Positions 45,155-53,934 of a stretch of DNA of 64,000 nucleotides are shown here, piece by piece. Under the pieces are notes generated by a model. That model was not told where the DNA came from. It worked only from the letters and a program-made list of their open reading frames with translations, and did not search any database. Origin of the DNA: Spirochaetaceae bacterium (lineage in GTDB: Bacteria; Spirochaetota; Leptospiria; Leptospirales; Leptonemataceae); the NCBI GenBank assembly GCA_002729885.1, contig PBUB01000002.1, positions 425,745-489,744 of the forward strand, read 5' to 3'. Positions within the stretch are counted from its first letter, which is position 1, and each line of letters starts with the position of its first letter. The translations under genes were made by a program, and so were the position numbers.

Positions 45155-46090
45155 ATGACAACAACACAGACTCAACCATGGGGGCTGGACGAAGCCACAT
45201 TGACTCATCTCGAAGAACTGGAAGCAGAAGCCATATATATAATGCGAGAAGTGGCGGCCCAGTTTGATCGTCCTGCATTACTTTTTAGCGGGGGAAAGGA
45301 TTCCATTACGCTGGTAAGGCTTGCGGAAAAGGCATTTCGTCCCGGCAAATTCCCGTTTCCTCTGGTGCATATTGATACCGGTCATAACTTCCAGGAAGCT
45401 CTGGATTTCAGGGATGATCTTGTAGGTCGACTGGGTGAGAGACTGATCGTAGGTCTGGTGCAGGACTCAATCGATAAAGGCCGGGTTAAAGAAGAAACCG
45501 GAAAATACGCCAGCAGAAACAGTCTTCAGACAGTGACGTTGCTGGATACAATTGAAGAGCATGGGTTCGATGCCTGTATCGGAGGAGCCCGCCGAGACGA
45601 AGAGAAAGCGCGAGCCAAAGAAAGGGTATTCTCTGTAAGGGATGAGTTCGGTCAGTGGGATCCCAGGTTGCAGCGACCGGAGCTCTGGAATCTATACAAC
45701 GGGAAAATTCATCCCGGCGAAAATGTCAGAGTTTTTCCCATCAGTAACTGGACCGAGCTGGATGTATGGAATTACATTCTAAAAGAAGGTATGGCTCTAC
45801 CTTCGCTCTATTTTTCACATAGGAGAAAACTGGTGAGGAGAATGGGGCACCTTTTTCCGGTCTCCGATTTTATTCAGGTGGATCCCGATGAGCAGGTCCA
45901 CGAATTGAATGTAAGATTTCGCACAGTCGGCGACATGACCTGTACTGCAGCCGTGGAAAGCGATGCCGTTGAGATTCAGCATATAATTCATGAAATCAAA
46001 TCGGCAGATATTACCGAGCGAGGAGCTCGCATCGACGATCGTCGCAGCGAAGCTGCCATGGAAGAAAGAAAAAGGGCGGGCTACTTCTAG
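45155..46090 (+). CDS. cysD: Sulfate adenylyltransferase subunit 2 CysD
   Basis: The adenylyl-transferring subunit of ATP sulfurylase, making APS from sulfate and ATP together with CysN. The PP-loop ATP site (LFSGGKDSITLVRL), the GGARRDEEKARAKERV motif and the FPISNWTELDVW block identify it. An ATG at 45155 with CAGGAG upstream is preferred over a TTG at 45140; this gives 311 residues. It is 19 bp behind cysI. Confidence 0.96.
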   Translation: MTTTQTQPWGLDEATLTHLEELEAEAIYIMREVAAQFDRPALLFSGGKDSITLVRLAEKAFRPGKFPFPLVHIDTGHNFQEALDFRDDLVGRLGERLIVGLVQDSIDKGRVKEETGKYASRNSLQTVTLLDTIEEHGFDACIGGARRDEEKARAKERVFSVRDEFGQWDPRLQRPELWNLYNGKIHPGENVRVFPISNWTELDVWNYILKEGMALPSLYFSHRRKLVRRMGHLFPVSDFIQVDPDEQVHELNVRFRTVGDMTCTAAVESDAVEIQHIIHEIKSADITERGARIDDRRSEAAMEERKRAGYF

Positions 46091-46233
46091 GATCAGATTC
46101 CTCTAGAAGGTCATAGTGCTTAAGACAACTCAGAGATTGCGGCTCAAGCATCCTGCTCTGATAAGGTTTTCAGGGTAATGAGCCAGAGTCTGGATATAGA
46201 ATCTGAAACGTAGAATGTGGTAGCATCCGGGAG

Positions 46234-47478
46234 ATGAACATGGACTTATTGAGATTTATTACAGCGGGCTCCGTAGATGACGGAAAATCTACTCTAATTG
46301 GACGTCTGCTTTTTGATAGCGGAGCAGTAGCCAGGGATCTGGTGGAGGCCATTGAGCGATCCAGCGAAAAGAGCGGATCGGATACAGTGAATCTGGCTTT
46401 GCTTACGGATGGTCTTAAAGCCGAGCGAGAGCAGGGAATTACCATCGATGTGGCCTATAAATACTTCAGTACCGATAAGCGAAAGTTCATTATCGCGGAT
46501 GCTCCAGGGCACGTACAGTATACCAGAAACATGGTGACTGGCGCTTCCAATGTGGATGCCGCGGTGATTCTCATCGATGCAAGGCATGGTATCCAGGAAC
46601 AAACTCGCAGGCACAGTTTCCTGGCTTCATTGCTGGGTATTCCGCATGTAATTCTGGCCATCAACAAAATGGATCTGGTAGATTACAGCGAAGATAGATT
46701 CAACGAAATAGTCCGGGAATATGAAGCCATTAAATCCAGAATGCAGCTGGAGGATGTAATCTATATCCCTGTGGCTGCACTTTCTGGCGAGAATGTAGCG
46801 CGAAAATCGGAGCATATGCCCTGGTTTCAGGGACAGCCATTACTTCAGGTTCTGGAAAGCCTTCCTCATAGAAAGGATGTGGGTCCTGCCAGATTTCCCA
46901 TTCAATGGGTCATACGTCCCCATTCGGATGAGCACCATGACTATCGCGGGTACGCGGGTCAGCTACAATCAGGGGTTCTGGAACAGGGCCAGGAAGTAAC
47001 TCTGTTGCCTTCCGGCAAAAGGAGCAAAATCAAATCTATCGAGATTGGCGGCGAGCCTCTGGATCGGGCATCGGCTCCAATGAGTATTACTTTGCAACTG
47101 GAAGATGATATAGATATATCTCGCGGCGATATGATTGTTTCGAATGACGATCCCGCTCTTACTGGAAGGGAATTCGTAGCGCATCTGTGCTGGATGGATC
47201 AGTCCAAGCTGCAATCCAGGAATCGATTCATTCTACAGCAAACCACCAGGAGATCCGTGGCCATGGTGCAATCCATTGAAGCGATCTACGATATTCATAC
47301 CCTGGAAAGACAGCCAGGGGAATCCATGGGATTGAACGATATAGGTCTGGTAAGAATCAAGACCGCAGAGCAGCTCAGTTTCGACGATTATCAAAAGAAT
47401 CGTCGCACAGGAAGCTTCATCCTTATCGATGAATCGAGCAATTCTACCGTGGCCGCGGGAATGATCGCGGCCGGCTAA
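46234..47478 (+). CDS. cysN: Sulfate adenylyltransferase subunit 1 CysN (GTPase)
   Basis: The GTPase subunit that drives APS formation. The EF-Tu-like G motifs are clear: GSVDDGKST (P-loop), DAPGHVQYTRNM and NKMDL. The 414-residue length shows that no APS kinase (CysC) domain is fused, in keeping with an APS-reducing CysH elsewhere in the window. It lies 143 bp behind cysD, so an extra promoter is possible. Confidence 0.96.
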   Translation: MNMDLLRFITAGSVDDGKSTLIGRLLFDSGAVARDLVEAIERSSEKSGSDTVNLALLTDGLKAEREQGITIDVAYKYFSTDKRKFIIADAPGHVQYTRNMVTGASNVDAAVILIDARHGIQEQTRRHSFLASLLGIPHVILAINKMDLVDYSEDRFNEIVREYEAIKSRMQLEDVIYIPVAALSGENVARKSEHMPWFQGQPLLQVLESLPHRKDVGPARFPIQWVIRPHSDEHHDYRGYAGQLQSGVLEQGQEVTLLPSGKRSKIKSIEIGGEPLDRASAPMSITLQLEDDIDISRGDMIVSNDDPALTGREFVAHLCWMDQSKLQSRNRFILQQTTRRSVAMVQSIEAIYDIHTLERQPGESMGLNDIGLVRIKTAEQLSFDDYQKNRRTGSFILIDESSNSTVAAGMIAAG

Positions 47479-47645
47479 TTTCCTGGCGCCGCTGGTATGG
47501 TCGCGGCCCGTTGTTGAGAGGCGTTTCCGAAATCGATGACCACTGATTGGTGTCCCGGCTCCCTGCTATCCCCGGGCATAATGTAACCAGGTAATCTGTG
47601 CTGCCCAACCCTGGGACTGATTAGTGGCGCAGAACCTGCATGTGG

Positions 47646-48398
47646 TCAGAGTTTCTTCTGGCCGGTCTTGCAATGCTTCTGAATGGGGCATTCAATACAG
47701 CGAGGTGCAGATGGTTTGCATACCAGGGCAGCCAGATCCAGCAAGGCCAGGTTGATTTCAAAGGGATCGTTATTCGAACTCGACGCTGTGGCTGTCTGCA
47801 TGAAATCCGCTGCCAGTTGCCTCAGCCAGGCTTTCCTTCGCATTTCCGGATGAAACTTCACATCGGTAAGTCGGCAGTAAATTCGTGCAATGTTGGAATC
47901 GATTGCAGGGAGAGTGTCCTGGAACAATTTGCTTCGCACCATGGCATTGCAGTAGTCGCCTATGCCCGGCGTTTCGGTAAGATCCACTGTGGCTTGAAGA
48001 CGCCGTCTTGAGCCAAATGTATGGCTCAAGAACTGAATGGTTTGCAGAATCTGTTCATTTCGCCAGTTCAGTCCCAGGGACCGAAGCTCTTCCTGGACGC
48101 CATCTGGATCCAGATTGGCCTGACTGGCATTTCTGTATTTTTTTGTGAAGCTTTCGTAGACGCTGGCAACCTGATCGGATCTGGTCCGGCGAAGCATTAG
48201 CTCCGCCATAATCAAATGAAACCAGTTCTGAGTGGTACGCCAGGGATAGTTTCGCCGCGAAGTGGCAAACCAGCCCATCAGTTTTCTATGAATGGCCTTC
48301 TGAGTGCTGCGATTCAGGAGGCTGGTGCCAGTTTTGCTCCGTCTTTCCATTTTCTTTTCAGGCTTCCCGCTGACTGAAGAGCGTCCGCCATCCCGCAT
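47646..48398 (-). CDS. HhH-GPD mismatch DNA glycosylase, Mig-like (T:G)
   Basis: A 250-residue iron-sulfur HhH-GPD glycosylase. PWR (52-54), the helix-hairpin-helix TPGIGDYC (143-150) with Y149, the catalytic D167 and the cluster cysteines C227-x6-C234-x2-C237-x5-C243 are visible. MutY proteins usually carry LQQT at the mismatch-sensing loop and a C-terminal NUDIX-like domain; here the motif is LRRT (69-72) and no such domain exists, as in the archaeal thymine-DNA glycosylase Mig.MthI, whose Tyr/Asp pair is also 18 residues apart. It overlaps the upstream Dcm-like gene, so it probably repairs T:G from deaminated 5-methylcytosine. An ATG at 48350 is an alternative start. Confidence 0.8.
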   Translation of the reverse strand: MRDGGRSSVSGKPEKKMERRSKTGTSLLNRSTQKAIHRKLMGWFATSRRNYPWRTTQNWFHLIMAELMLRRTRSDQVASVYESFTKKYRNASQANLDPDGVQEELRSLGLNWRNEQILQTIQFLSHTFGSRRRLQATVDLTETPGIGDYCNAMVRSKLFQDTLPAIDSNIARIYCRLTDVKFHPEMRRKAWLRQLAADFMQTATASSSNNDPFEINLALLDLAALVCKPSAPRCIECPIQKHCKTGQKKL

Positions 48399-49429
48399 GC
48401 TATTGCAGATACCACCGGCACGGCCACAGAATTTCCAAACTGTTTATAGGCCTGGGTATCGGATACCACGATCTTAAAATCTTCGGGAAAGCCCATCAAT
48501 CGCCTGCATTCGTTGGGAGTCAGTCGTCTGGGATTGGCGCCAGGATTTCTACGAGATGGTCTTTGCTTGATTAAGATCTCAGAGCCATCTTTGTAATACC
48601 TGGCAGATAAGGTTCTTGCGATGTCTGCCGGCCCGCAGAGACCGAAGCCGAATCCATGTCCTGCCTTTCTGTGCTTTTCTCGATAGGCCTGGAGATAATT
48701 CCATAGATGATCGGACAGGGTATATCGCGGATCCACGGCCTTCTCCAGAATATCTCCCAGCCTGGGCAGGAAGCCTGCTCGATTCTTTTGCGCTTCTTCC
48801 CAGCGAGTAGGGCGAAGCTTCAAATAGTCCGGTAGAGGGAATCCCGAGGCTTCTGGAAACTGAAATAGCTCTGCAGCTCTGGGGTCCAGGAATCCAGCGA
48901 TGAAGATACGTGCCCGGTTCTGGGGAAGAACAGCCGATGCATTCACAACTTCAATCTTCAGATGATAACCCAGCTTCTCCAGGTTTTCAACAATGACTGC
49001 GAAGGTCTTGCCTGAATCGTGGCTTCGCAGGTTCTTTACATTCTCCAGGAGAATCGCTGAAGGCTGCTTTACGGAAAGGATTCTGAGTATATCAAAAAAT
49101 AGAGTGCCCTGGGTTTCATCCCCGAAGCCATGTCTTTTGCCCAGGGAATTCTTCTTCGAAACTCCGGCGATACTGAATGGCTGACAGGGGAATCCGCCTA
49201 CAAGAATGTCTGCATCCGGAATATCGTCAGCGCCGATGGCTGTAATATCGCCTTCAGGTAGATGACCAAAATTGGCTTCATAGGTTTTCTGAGCGGATTT
49301 GTCCCATTCGGAGCTGAATACGCATTCTCCGCCGGCTGCGCTGAATGCCAGACGCATACCACCAATGCCTGCAAATAGATCCAGAAAACGAAACTGCATA
49401 TCCTGATAATTATCGGTCAGATGGCCCAT
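48314..49429 (-). CDS. DNA (cytosine-5-)methyltransferase, Dcm/EcoRII-like
   Basis: Methylates cytosine at C5. Motif I (LDLFAGIGGMRLAFSAAGGE), motif IV (GGFPCQPF, nucleophile Cys), motif VI (ENV) and motifs VIII-X (QNRARIFIAGF, RRLTPNECRRLMGFPE, QAYKQFGNSVAVP) are present. The stretches AGVSKKNSLG, TQGTLFFDILR, KNLRSHDSGKTF and ARTLSARYYKDG resemble E. coli Dcm and M.EcoRII, so CCWGG is a reasonable target guess. The frame is open to 49684, but a 52-bp hairpin covers that start; ATGs at 49501 and 49429 are better, and 49429 has AAAGG upstream. No restriction gene is adjacent. Confidence 0.88.
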   Translation of the reverse strand: MGHLTDNYQDMQFRFLDLFAGIGGMRLAFSAAGGECVFSSEWDKSAQKTYEANFGHLPEGDITAIGADDIPDADILVGGFPCQPFSIAGVSKKNSLGKRHGFGDETQGTLFFDILRILSVKQPSAILLENVKNLRSHDSGKTFAVIVENLEKLGYHLKIEVVNASAVLPQNRARIFIAGFLDPRAAELFQFPEASGFPLPDYLKLRPTRWEEAQKNRAGFLPRLGDILEKAVDPRYTLSDHLWNYLQAYREKHRKAGHGFGFGLCGPADIARTLSARYYKDGSEILIKQRPSRRNPGANPRRLTPNECRRLMGFPEDFKIVVSDTQAYKQFGNSVAVPVVSAIACGMADALQSAGSLKRKWKDGAKLAPAS

Positions 49430-49522
49430 TCGGCCTTTCAATTTGCTATGGGCAGGTCCTGCCAGTCCAGTGTGAATCCGGGTCATAGGTAGCTTTTTCA
49501 TGCTAACACTATAGCCGGCCTC

Positions 49523-49532
49523 TGTGACATAA
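49523..49532 (+). other. Isolated copy of the TGTGACATAA motif near the methyltransferase gene start
   Basis: TGTGACATAA matches the core of the 12-bp motif arrayed at 59688-60166 (11 of 12 bases with array copy 2). It lies about 22 bp upstream of the 49501 ATG on the opposite sense. One copy may be chance. Confidence 0.35.
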
Positions 49533-49630
49533 GTGAAAGCTTGCTGCTTTTTTCTGGGCTGAATCGGCAGAAAATCTGGCACCTGAATTCGGCTTCCAGG
49601 CGGGATCCGGGATCGTGCTTTGATCTTTTT

Positions 49631-49682
49631 GAATCCTCGCCTGCTTCCAGGACTTTCACAGGAAGCAGGCGAATCAGGATTC
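49631..49682. other. Long inverted repeat between desaturase and methyltransferase genes
   Basis: GAATCCT-CGCCTGCTTCC (49631-49648) faces GGAAGCAGGCG-AATC-AGGATTC (49661-49682): 18 bp pair, with a 4-nt bulge, around a 12-nt loop. It begins three bases after the desaturase stop. No T run follows on the minus strand, so it may be a processing or barrier hairpin rather than a standard terminator. Confidence 0.7.
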
Positions 49683-49684
49683 AT

Positions 49685-50833
49685 TTATGCGGCAGCAGGC
49701 ATTCTCTGCGAGGAAATCTCTCGCATCAGCTCCACGGCCTTTTGCTCATGTAATCTGTAGGTTCGAATAAGTTGCTTGCGAAGATCCTTCATCTCCGTTC
49801 GAGATTTCTTCTCGCGTCGCATCTCTTTCATATTTGTGGCCAGCTCATCGAATCTTTCCTGAATTCGAATGAGAGTTTTCTCGCCGCTTTCTCGGAGTGC
49901 TGCGATTCCTTCTGCGAATCCGCCGGTTTGAGCTTTCTTCTCGGACAGGGCTGCCAGTCTTTTTTCCTGCATTTCCATCTTAGCTGCCAGAATTTTCTCA
50001 TCCGGAATTCGCTTCAGGTTCCATACCAGCCCCACTTTGCTCAGAGCAAAGATCAGCCATTTTGTAGGGTCATACTGATATTTGCGGATGCCATTTCTGT
50101 AATCCACTGGAAATTCATGGTGATAGTTATGGTATCCTTCGCCATAGGTTACCAGAGCTGTGAACCAGGAATCCCTGGCCGTATGGCGATCCGAATAGGG
50201 CTGAGTTCCCAGGTAGTGACATACGGAGTTGATGCAGAAAGTAGCCTGGTGCACCCATACAGTGCGAGCCAATCCTGCGATTAGCAGACCACCGGTGAAA
50301 TCCCCCCACAGAGCTGCAATAGCGGCCGGGAAGAGGAAAGAAGTGAGAAGTGCGATGGGAATGTAGAATCTGTGCTGAAAACGCAGAACCGGATCCTTCC
50401 AGAGATCCTGAACCAGGTTCAGATCCACTTCTTCGCGATTGCCGGTGCCTCTTTTTCGAAAAAGCCAGAGAATATGAGCAAACCAGAATCCCTTGTTGAT
50501 GGAGTAGGGATCCTTATCATTGTCCACATAACGATGGTGATTTCTGTGATCATAGGCCCATTCAATAACGCTCATTTCCAGAGCTGCAGAACCAAAGAAC
50601 ACATATAACCATCGAACCAGCTTCGATGCTTCGTAGCTTTTATGAGAGAAAAGCCTGTGATAACCGCCGGTAATACCAATTCCGGTGGCAAAAATCATAA
50701 ATACGGTAAGCGCAATGGTTGCTGGATGAAATCCAACATTCAATGCCACATAAACCACACCTGCAATAGCGCCGATCGGGCTAAAGATAAAGAAAAGAAA
50801 GGTGGGCCAATTTATTTCGTTCCACTTAATCAT
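49685..50833 (-). CDS. Acyl-CoA/fatty acid delta-9-type desaturase with C-terminal helical extension
   Basis: A membrane di-iron enzyme that introduces a double bond in fatty acyl chains. All three His boxes are present: H59-R-L-F-S-H64, D95-H96-R-N-H-H100 and H235-N-Y-H-H239, between hydrophobic pairs typical of stearoyl-CoA desaturases. The frame is open to 51019 but GGAG stands before the ATG at 50833, giving 382 residues. After residue 280 a charged, coiled-coil-like tail of about 100 residues (Lys/Glu/Arg/Met rich) is added, unlike standard family members. Confidence 0.92.
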   Translation of the reverse strand: MIKWNEINWPTFLFFIFSPIGAIAGVVYVALNVGFHPATIALTVFMIFATGIGITGGYHRLFSHKSYEASKLVRWLYVFFGSAALEMSVIEWAYDHRNHHRYVDNDKDPYSINKGFWFAHILWLFRKRGTGNREEVDLNLVQDLWKDPVLRFQHRFYIPIALLTSFLFPAAIAALWGDFTGGLLIAGLARTVWVHQATFCINSVCHYLGTQPYSDRHTARDSWFTALVTYGEGYHNYHHEFPVDYRNGIRKYQYDPTKWLIFALSKVGLVWNLKRIPDEKILAAKMEMQEKRLAALSEKKAQTGGFAEGIAALRESGEKTLIRIQERFDELATNMKEMRREKKSRTEMKDLRKQLIRTYRLHEQKAVELMREISSQRMPAAA

Positions 50834-50967
50834 TTTTGTCGCTCCTGCTAGCCATTCTATTGGCTCAATTGATGGGACCGGCTGGCGGGAATCGGGGTGC
50901 ACATTTTTGAATTTTTTTGCTGAACAATCTACGTTGACCGCCAGGGGCAGAGGGCCCACGTTCTGCC

Positions 50968-52308
50968 ATGGTCTTCTGGAATAAATCTGCTCCGGCCCTG
51001 TCCGCTGCCGAAGAGGCATTTGAAACCGAGATTCTGCGTTCAGAGATCAAACGAGTGAAGATTCTGGCCGGGCTACTTCTGGTTCTGGTCTTTGTAGTTC
51101 TGACCCTGGCTCTGATTACTCGTTCTGTGATTGGCGTGGAAATTCTAAGGTTCTGGCAGCTAAGGCATGCTCTTATCACACTGACGGTGGCTCTGGGCTA
51201 TGAACTGGCGGCTTTCCTGGCCTTTCGCTACTTCCTCAAGCGGGGACGACCGGTGCCCATGACCAGCCGGTTTGCCAATGCACTTATCGAAACAAGCATC
51301 CCTACGTTTATGGTGCTGGCATTCACGGACATTGTGCATCCGCTGGAAGCCCTGTACAGTCCGCCTACCTATGCCTATTTCTTCTTTATAATGCTTTCGA
51401 CTTTGCGCTTGGACTACAGACTCAGTGTCTTCACGGGCGTTGTGGCAGCGCTGGAATACGCAGGTCTCGTTTTCTACTTTCAGCCAGAAATGGCGGACTT
51501 TCGTCTTCCTGTGGATGGTCCTATTGGTCCCGGGGTGGTGCTGGCGCTGCCGGCCTTTCATATTGGGAAGATATTTATGTTTCTGGTGGCCGGTGGCGTG
51601 GCAGGATATGTGGCCCGGGAACTCAGAAAGGGGTTTCTGGAATCTTTGAAATCTGTGGAAGAGCGAAATCGAGTGGTAGAAATGTTTGGTGCCCACGTTT
51701 CGCCCGAAGTCGTAGATAAGCTACTGGATCAGCAAACAGAACTCGAAAGTGAGACTCGACATGTATGCGTCATGTTTCTGGACATCAGAAACTTTACTTC
51801 GTTTTCGGAGAATCGCTCCCCGGCGGAGGTAGTACAGTTCTTGAACCAGCTTTTTGATTTCATGATCGATTGCGTAAATAATAACAGGGGAATCATAAAT
51901 AAATTCCTGGGCGATGGCTTTATGGCTGTGTTTGGGGCTCCCATATCCGATGGAAGGGATTCCCGAAATGCTATCCAGGCATCCCTGGAGATACTGGAAG
52001 CGCTGGATCGATGGAACGAGAGCAGCAATTTCCCACATACTCGAGTAGGCATTGGCCTCCATGCAGGGGATGCAGTTACAGGGAACGTAGGATCTTCGCG
52101 GAGAAAGGAATACACGATTATCGGTGATACCGTAAATGTTGCCTCGAGGCTGGAGCAGATGAATAAGAGGTTTCAGTCCCATCTGCTTATTTCGGAAACT
52201 GTGCGAAGGGATGCAGAGAATGCAGGCCTGGAAATCCAGGCTACGGAGATAGAGCCCATCCAGGTCCGTGGCCGCCAGGAAGCTGTACCTGTTTTTCAGA
52301 TTCGCTGA
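50968..52308 (+). CDS. Membrane-bound class III adenylate cyclase (soluble-AC-like active site)
   Basis: Five or six hydrophobic segments (about 32-215) are followed by a helical linker and a cyclase domain (about 262-440). Catalytic residues: metal aspartates D272 (FLDIRNFT) and D316 (FLGDGF), purine-recognising K312 and T383, transition-state N390 and R394 (IGDTVNVASRL). The Lys/Thr pair matches bacterial and soluble-type adenylate cyclases, unlike the Lys/Asp pair of the cyclase at 197. The gene is divergent from the desaturase. Confidence 0.9.
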   Translation: MVFWNKSAPALSAAEEAFETEILRSEIKRVKILAGLLLVLVFVVLTLALITRSVIGVEILRFWQLRHALITLTVALGYELAAFLAFRYFLKRGRPVPMTSRFANALIETSIPTFMVLAFTDIVHPLEALYSPPTYAYFFFIMLSTLRLDYRLSVFTGVVAALEYAGLVFYFQPEMADFRLPVDGPIGPGVVLALPAFHIGKIFMFLVAGGVAGYVARELRKGFLESLKSVEERNRVVEMFGAHVSPEVVDKLLDQQTELESETRHVCVMFLDIRNFTSFSENRSPAEVVQFLNQLFDFMIDCVNNNRGIINKFLGDGFMAVFGAPISDGRDSRNAIQASLEILEALDRWNESSNFPHTRVGIGLHAGDAVTGNVGSSRRKEYTIIGDTVNVASRLEQMNKRFQSHLLISETVRRDAENAGLEIQATEIEPIQVRGRQEAVPVFQIR

Positions 52309-52427
52309 GGGCCCCGGTCTGAATTCGATACCCGAAGCGAAAGTCTCGAAATGCCCTGTGATTCCCAAACACAGGATTGACACATTACGTTCATAGAATC
52401 GTTTTCACTGGTTGGCATATATGGGGC

Positions 52428-53888
52428 ATGTCTGCGGCCAATCGTCTTCGCATATCGGTTGTAACCGAAACCCATTTACCGGAGCTGAACGGAGTGTCCA
52501 GAAGCCTGGATCGAATGATCACGGGCATACGTGATAAAGGACATGAAATCAATGTCTTTCGACCGGCCCAGAAAAGCGATTCAGTTTCAAAAATGAATCT
52601 GGCCCTGGATTCGATTACAGGCCTCTCCTTAACAGACCTATCGGGCCTCTCTAAAGACCAGGACTCTCGCGAAGTGAAAGGCCCGGAATATGCGAGAGCC
52701 GAGTCAAACCGGGCGCAACCTGAACCAGAAACCCTGACAGCATTTGATTCCACTTTGACCGGGACAGGTAGCGATGGCCAGCATCTAAGCCTGGCCTTGC
52801 GAATGCCATTCTATCGAGAGGTGCAGGTTGGACTGGCCAGCCCCCATTTTTTTCGCTCCAGATTTCGCCGTCAGAGACCGGATCTAGTTCACATTGTAAC
52901 GGAGGGACCGCTGGGCTTTAATGCACTGCTGGCCGCCAGAAGCTGTGGAATCCCTGTGATCAGTGACTATCGCACACATTTCGATCAGTATTTCGAATAC
53001 TATGGAATGCCTCGACTGGGTCGGCGAGTGGCATGGTATCTCAGACTGTTTCACAACCTCACCAGGCGAACTCTTGTGCCAACAGAGGCCATGCGTTCGG
53101 AGTTGATGGCAGCAGGATATAAACGAGTGTCGGTAATCGGTAGAGGAGTGGACCTGGATTCCTACAGTCCGGCCCATCGAAGCCATGAACTACGAAAATC
53201 TCTGGGAGTGCGAAACCATGGATTACTGGTTCTATACGCAGGTAGGCTGGCTCCGGAAAAAAACATTGATCTGGCCATAGAATCATTTAGAGAAATACAA
53301 AAAACCCGACCCGATGCGCGAATGCTCCTGGTTGGCGATGGGCCGGAGCGAAGTCGACTGCAGCAGGAGAATCCGGACCTTCATTTTACTGGTTTTCTAT
53401 CTGGAGAGTCTCTGTCCCGTCACTACGCCAGCTCCGATGTATTCTTGTTTCCCAGTCTTACAGACACGTTTGGAAATGTAGTGACTGAAGCGGCTGCCAG
53501 CGGACTGGCCATTCTGGCCTATGATCGCGGGGCAGCACGCCAGCTTCTGGAAAACGATCATAGTGCTTTGATCGCACCTGGCATGAATCGGGAGGGCTTT
53601 CTACTGACTGCGCGCAAACTGGCATCCCTGGCAGAGAATAGCTCCAACCACCAGGCTTTCGAAGCTGCCTTTCTGCGGAATCCGAGCCGTGCGCCGGGAA
53701 ACATTCCTGACGAGGTACAATCCCCTGGCTTGCAGTCCCTGAAGCTACGTGCCCGGGAAGCGGCCTGCTGCGCCGGCTGGGACTCGGTAGTGGATAAGCT
53801 CGAAGAAGTATATTTCGATGCTCTGGTGAAGAAAGTTCGATTTCGCAACCTGGTTCAGAGTCGAATGCGAAAGCCGCAGTTTCAGTAA
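52428..53888 (+). CDS. Family 4 (GT-B) glycosyltransferase
   Basis: A cytosolic-face glycosyltransferase, probably transferring a hexose from a nucleotide sugar to a lipid or glycan. The N-terminal half begins with RISVVTETHLPELNGVSRSL; the C-terminal half has AGRLAPEKNIDLAIESF, LLVGDGPER and the PSLTDTFGNVVTEAAASG donor-site region, as in mannosyl-/glucosyltransferases of the MgtA/PimB group. The ATG at 52428 is the start I prefer, and the frame is open 17 codons further upstream. A polar, low-complexity insert of about 75 residues (48-122) precedes the second half of the N domain. Confidence 0.88.
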   Translation: MSAANRLRISVVTETHLPELNGVSRSLDRMITGIRDKGHEINVFRPAQKSDSVSKMNLALDSITGLSLTDLSGLSKDQDSREVKGPEYARAESNRAQPEPETLTAFDSTLTGTGSDGQHLSLALRMPFYREVQVGLASPHFFRSRFRRQRPDLVHIVTEGPLGFNALLAARSCGIPVISDYRTHFDQYFEYYGMPRLGRRVAWYLRLFHNLTRRTLVPTEAMRSELMAAGYKRVSVIGRGVDLDSYSPAHRSHELRKSLGVRNHGLLVLYAGRLAPEKNIDLAIESFREIQKTRPDARMLLVGDGPERSRLQQENPDLHFTGFLSGESLSRHYASSDVFLFPSLTDTFGNVVTEAAASGLAILAYDRGAARQLLENDHSALIAPGMNREGFLLTARKLASLAENSSNHQAFEAAFLRNPSRAPGNIPDEVQSPGLQSLKLRAREAACCAGWDSVVDKLEEVYFDALVKKVRFRNLVQSRMRKPQFQ

Positions 53889-53934
53889 TCCTTTAAATGC
53901 ACAGCTAAATGCGGCCTTTTGCCACCGCAGGGTT

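Noticed and set aside
47646-49684. Complete restriction-modification system
   Set aside because: Neighbouring genes (cysN, desaturase) are unrelated and no endonuclease-like gene is present, so the methyltransferase appears to be solitary.
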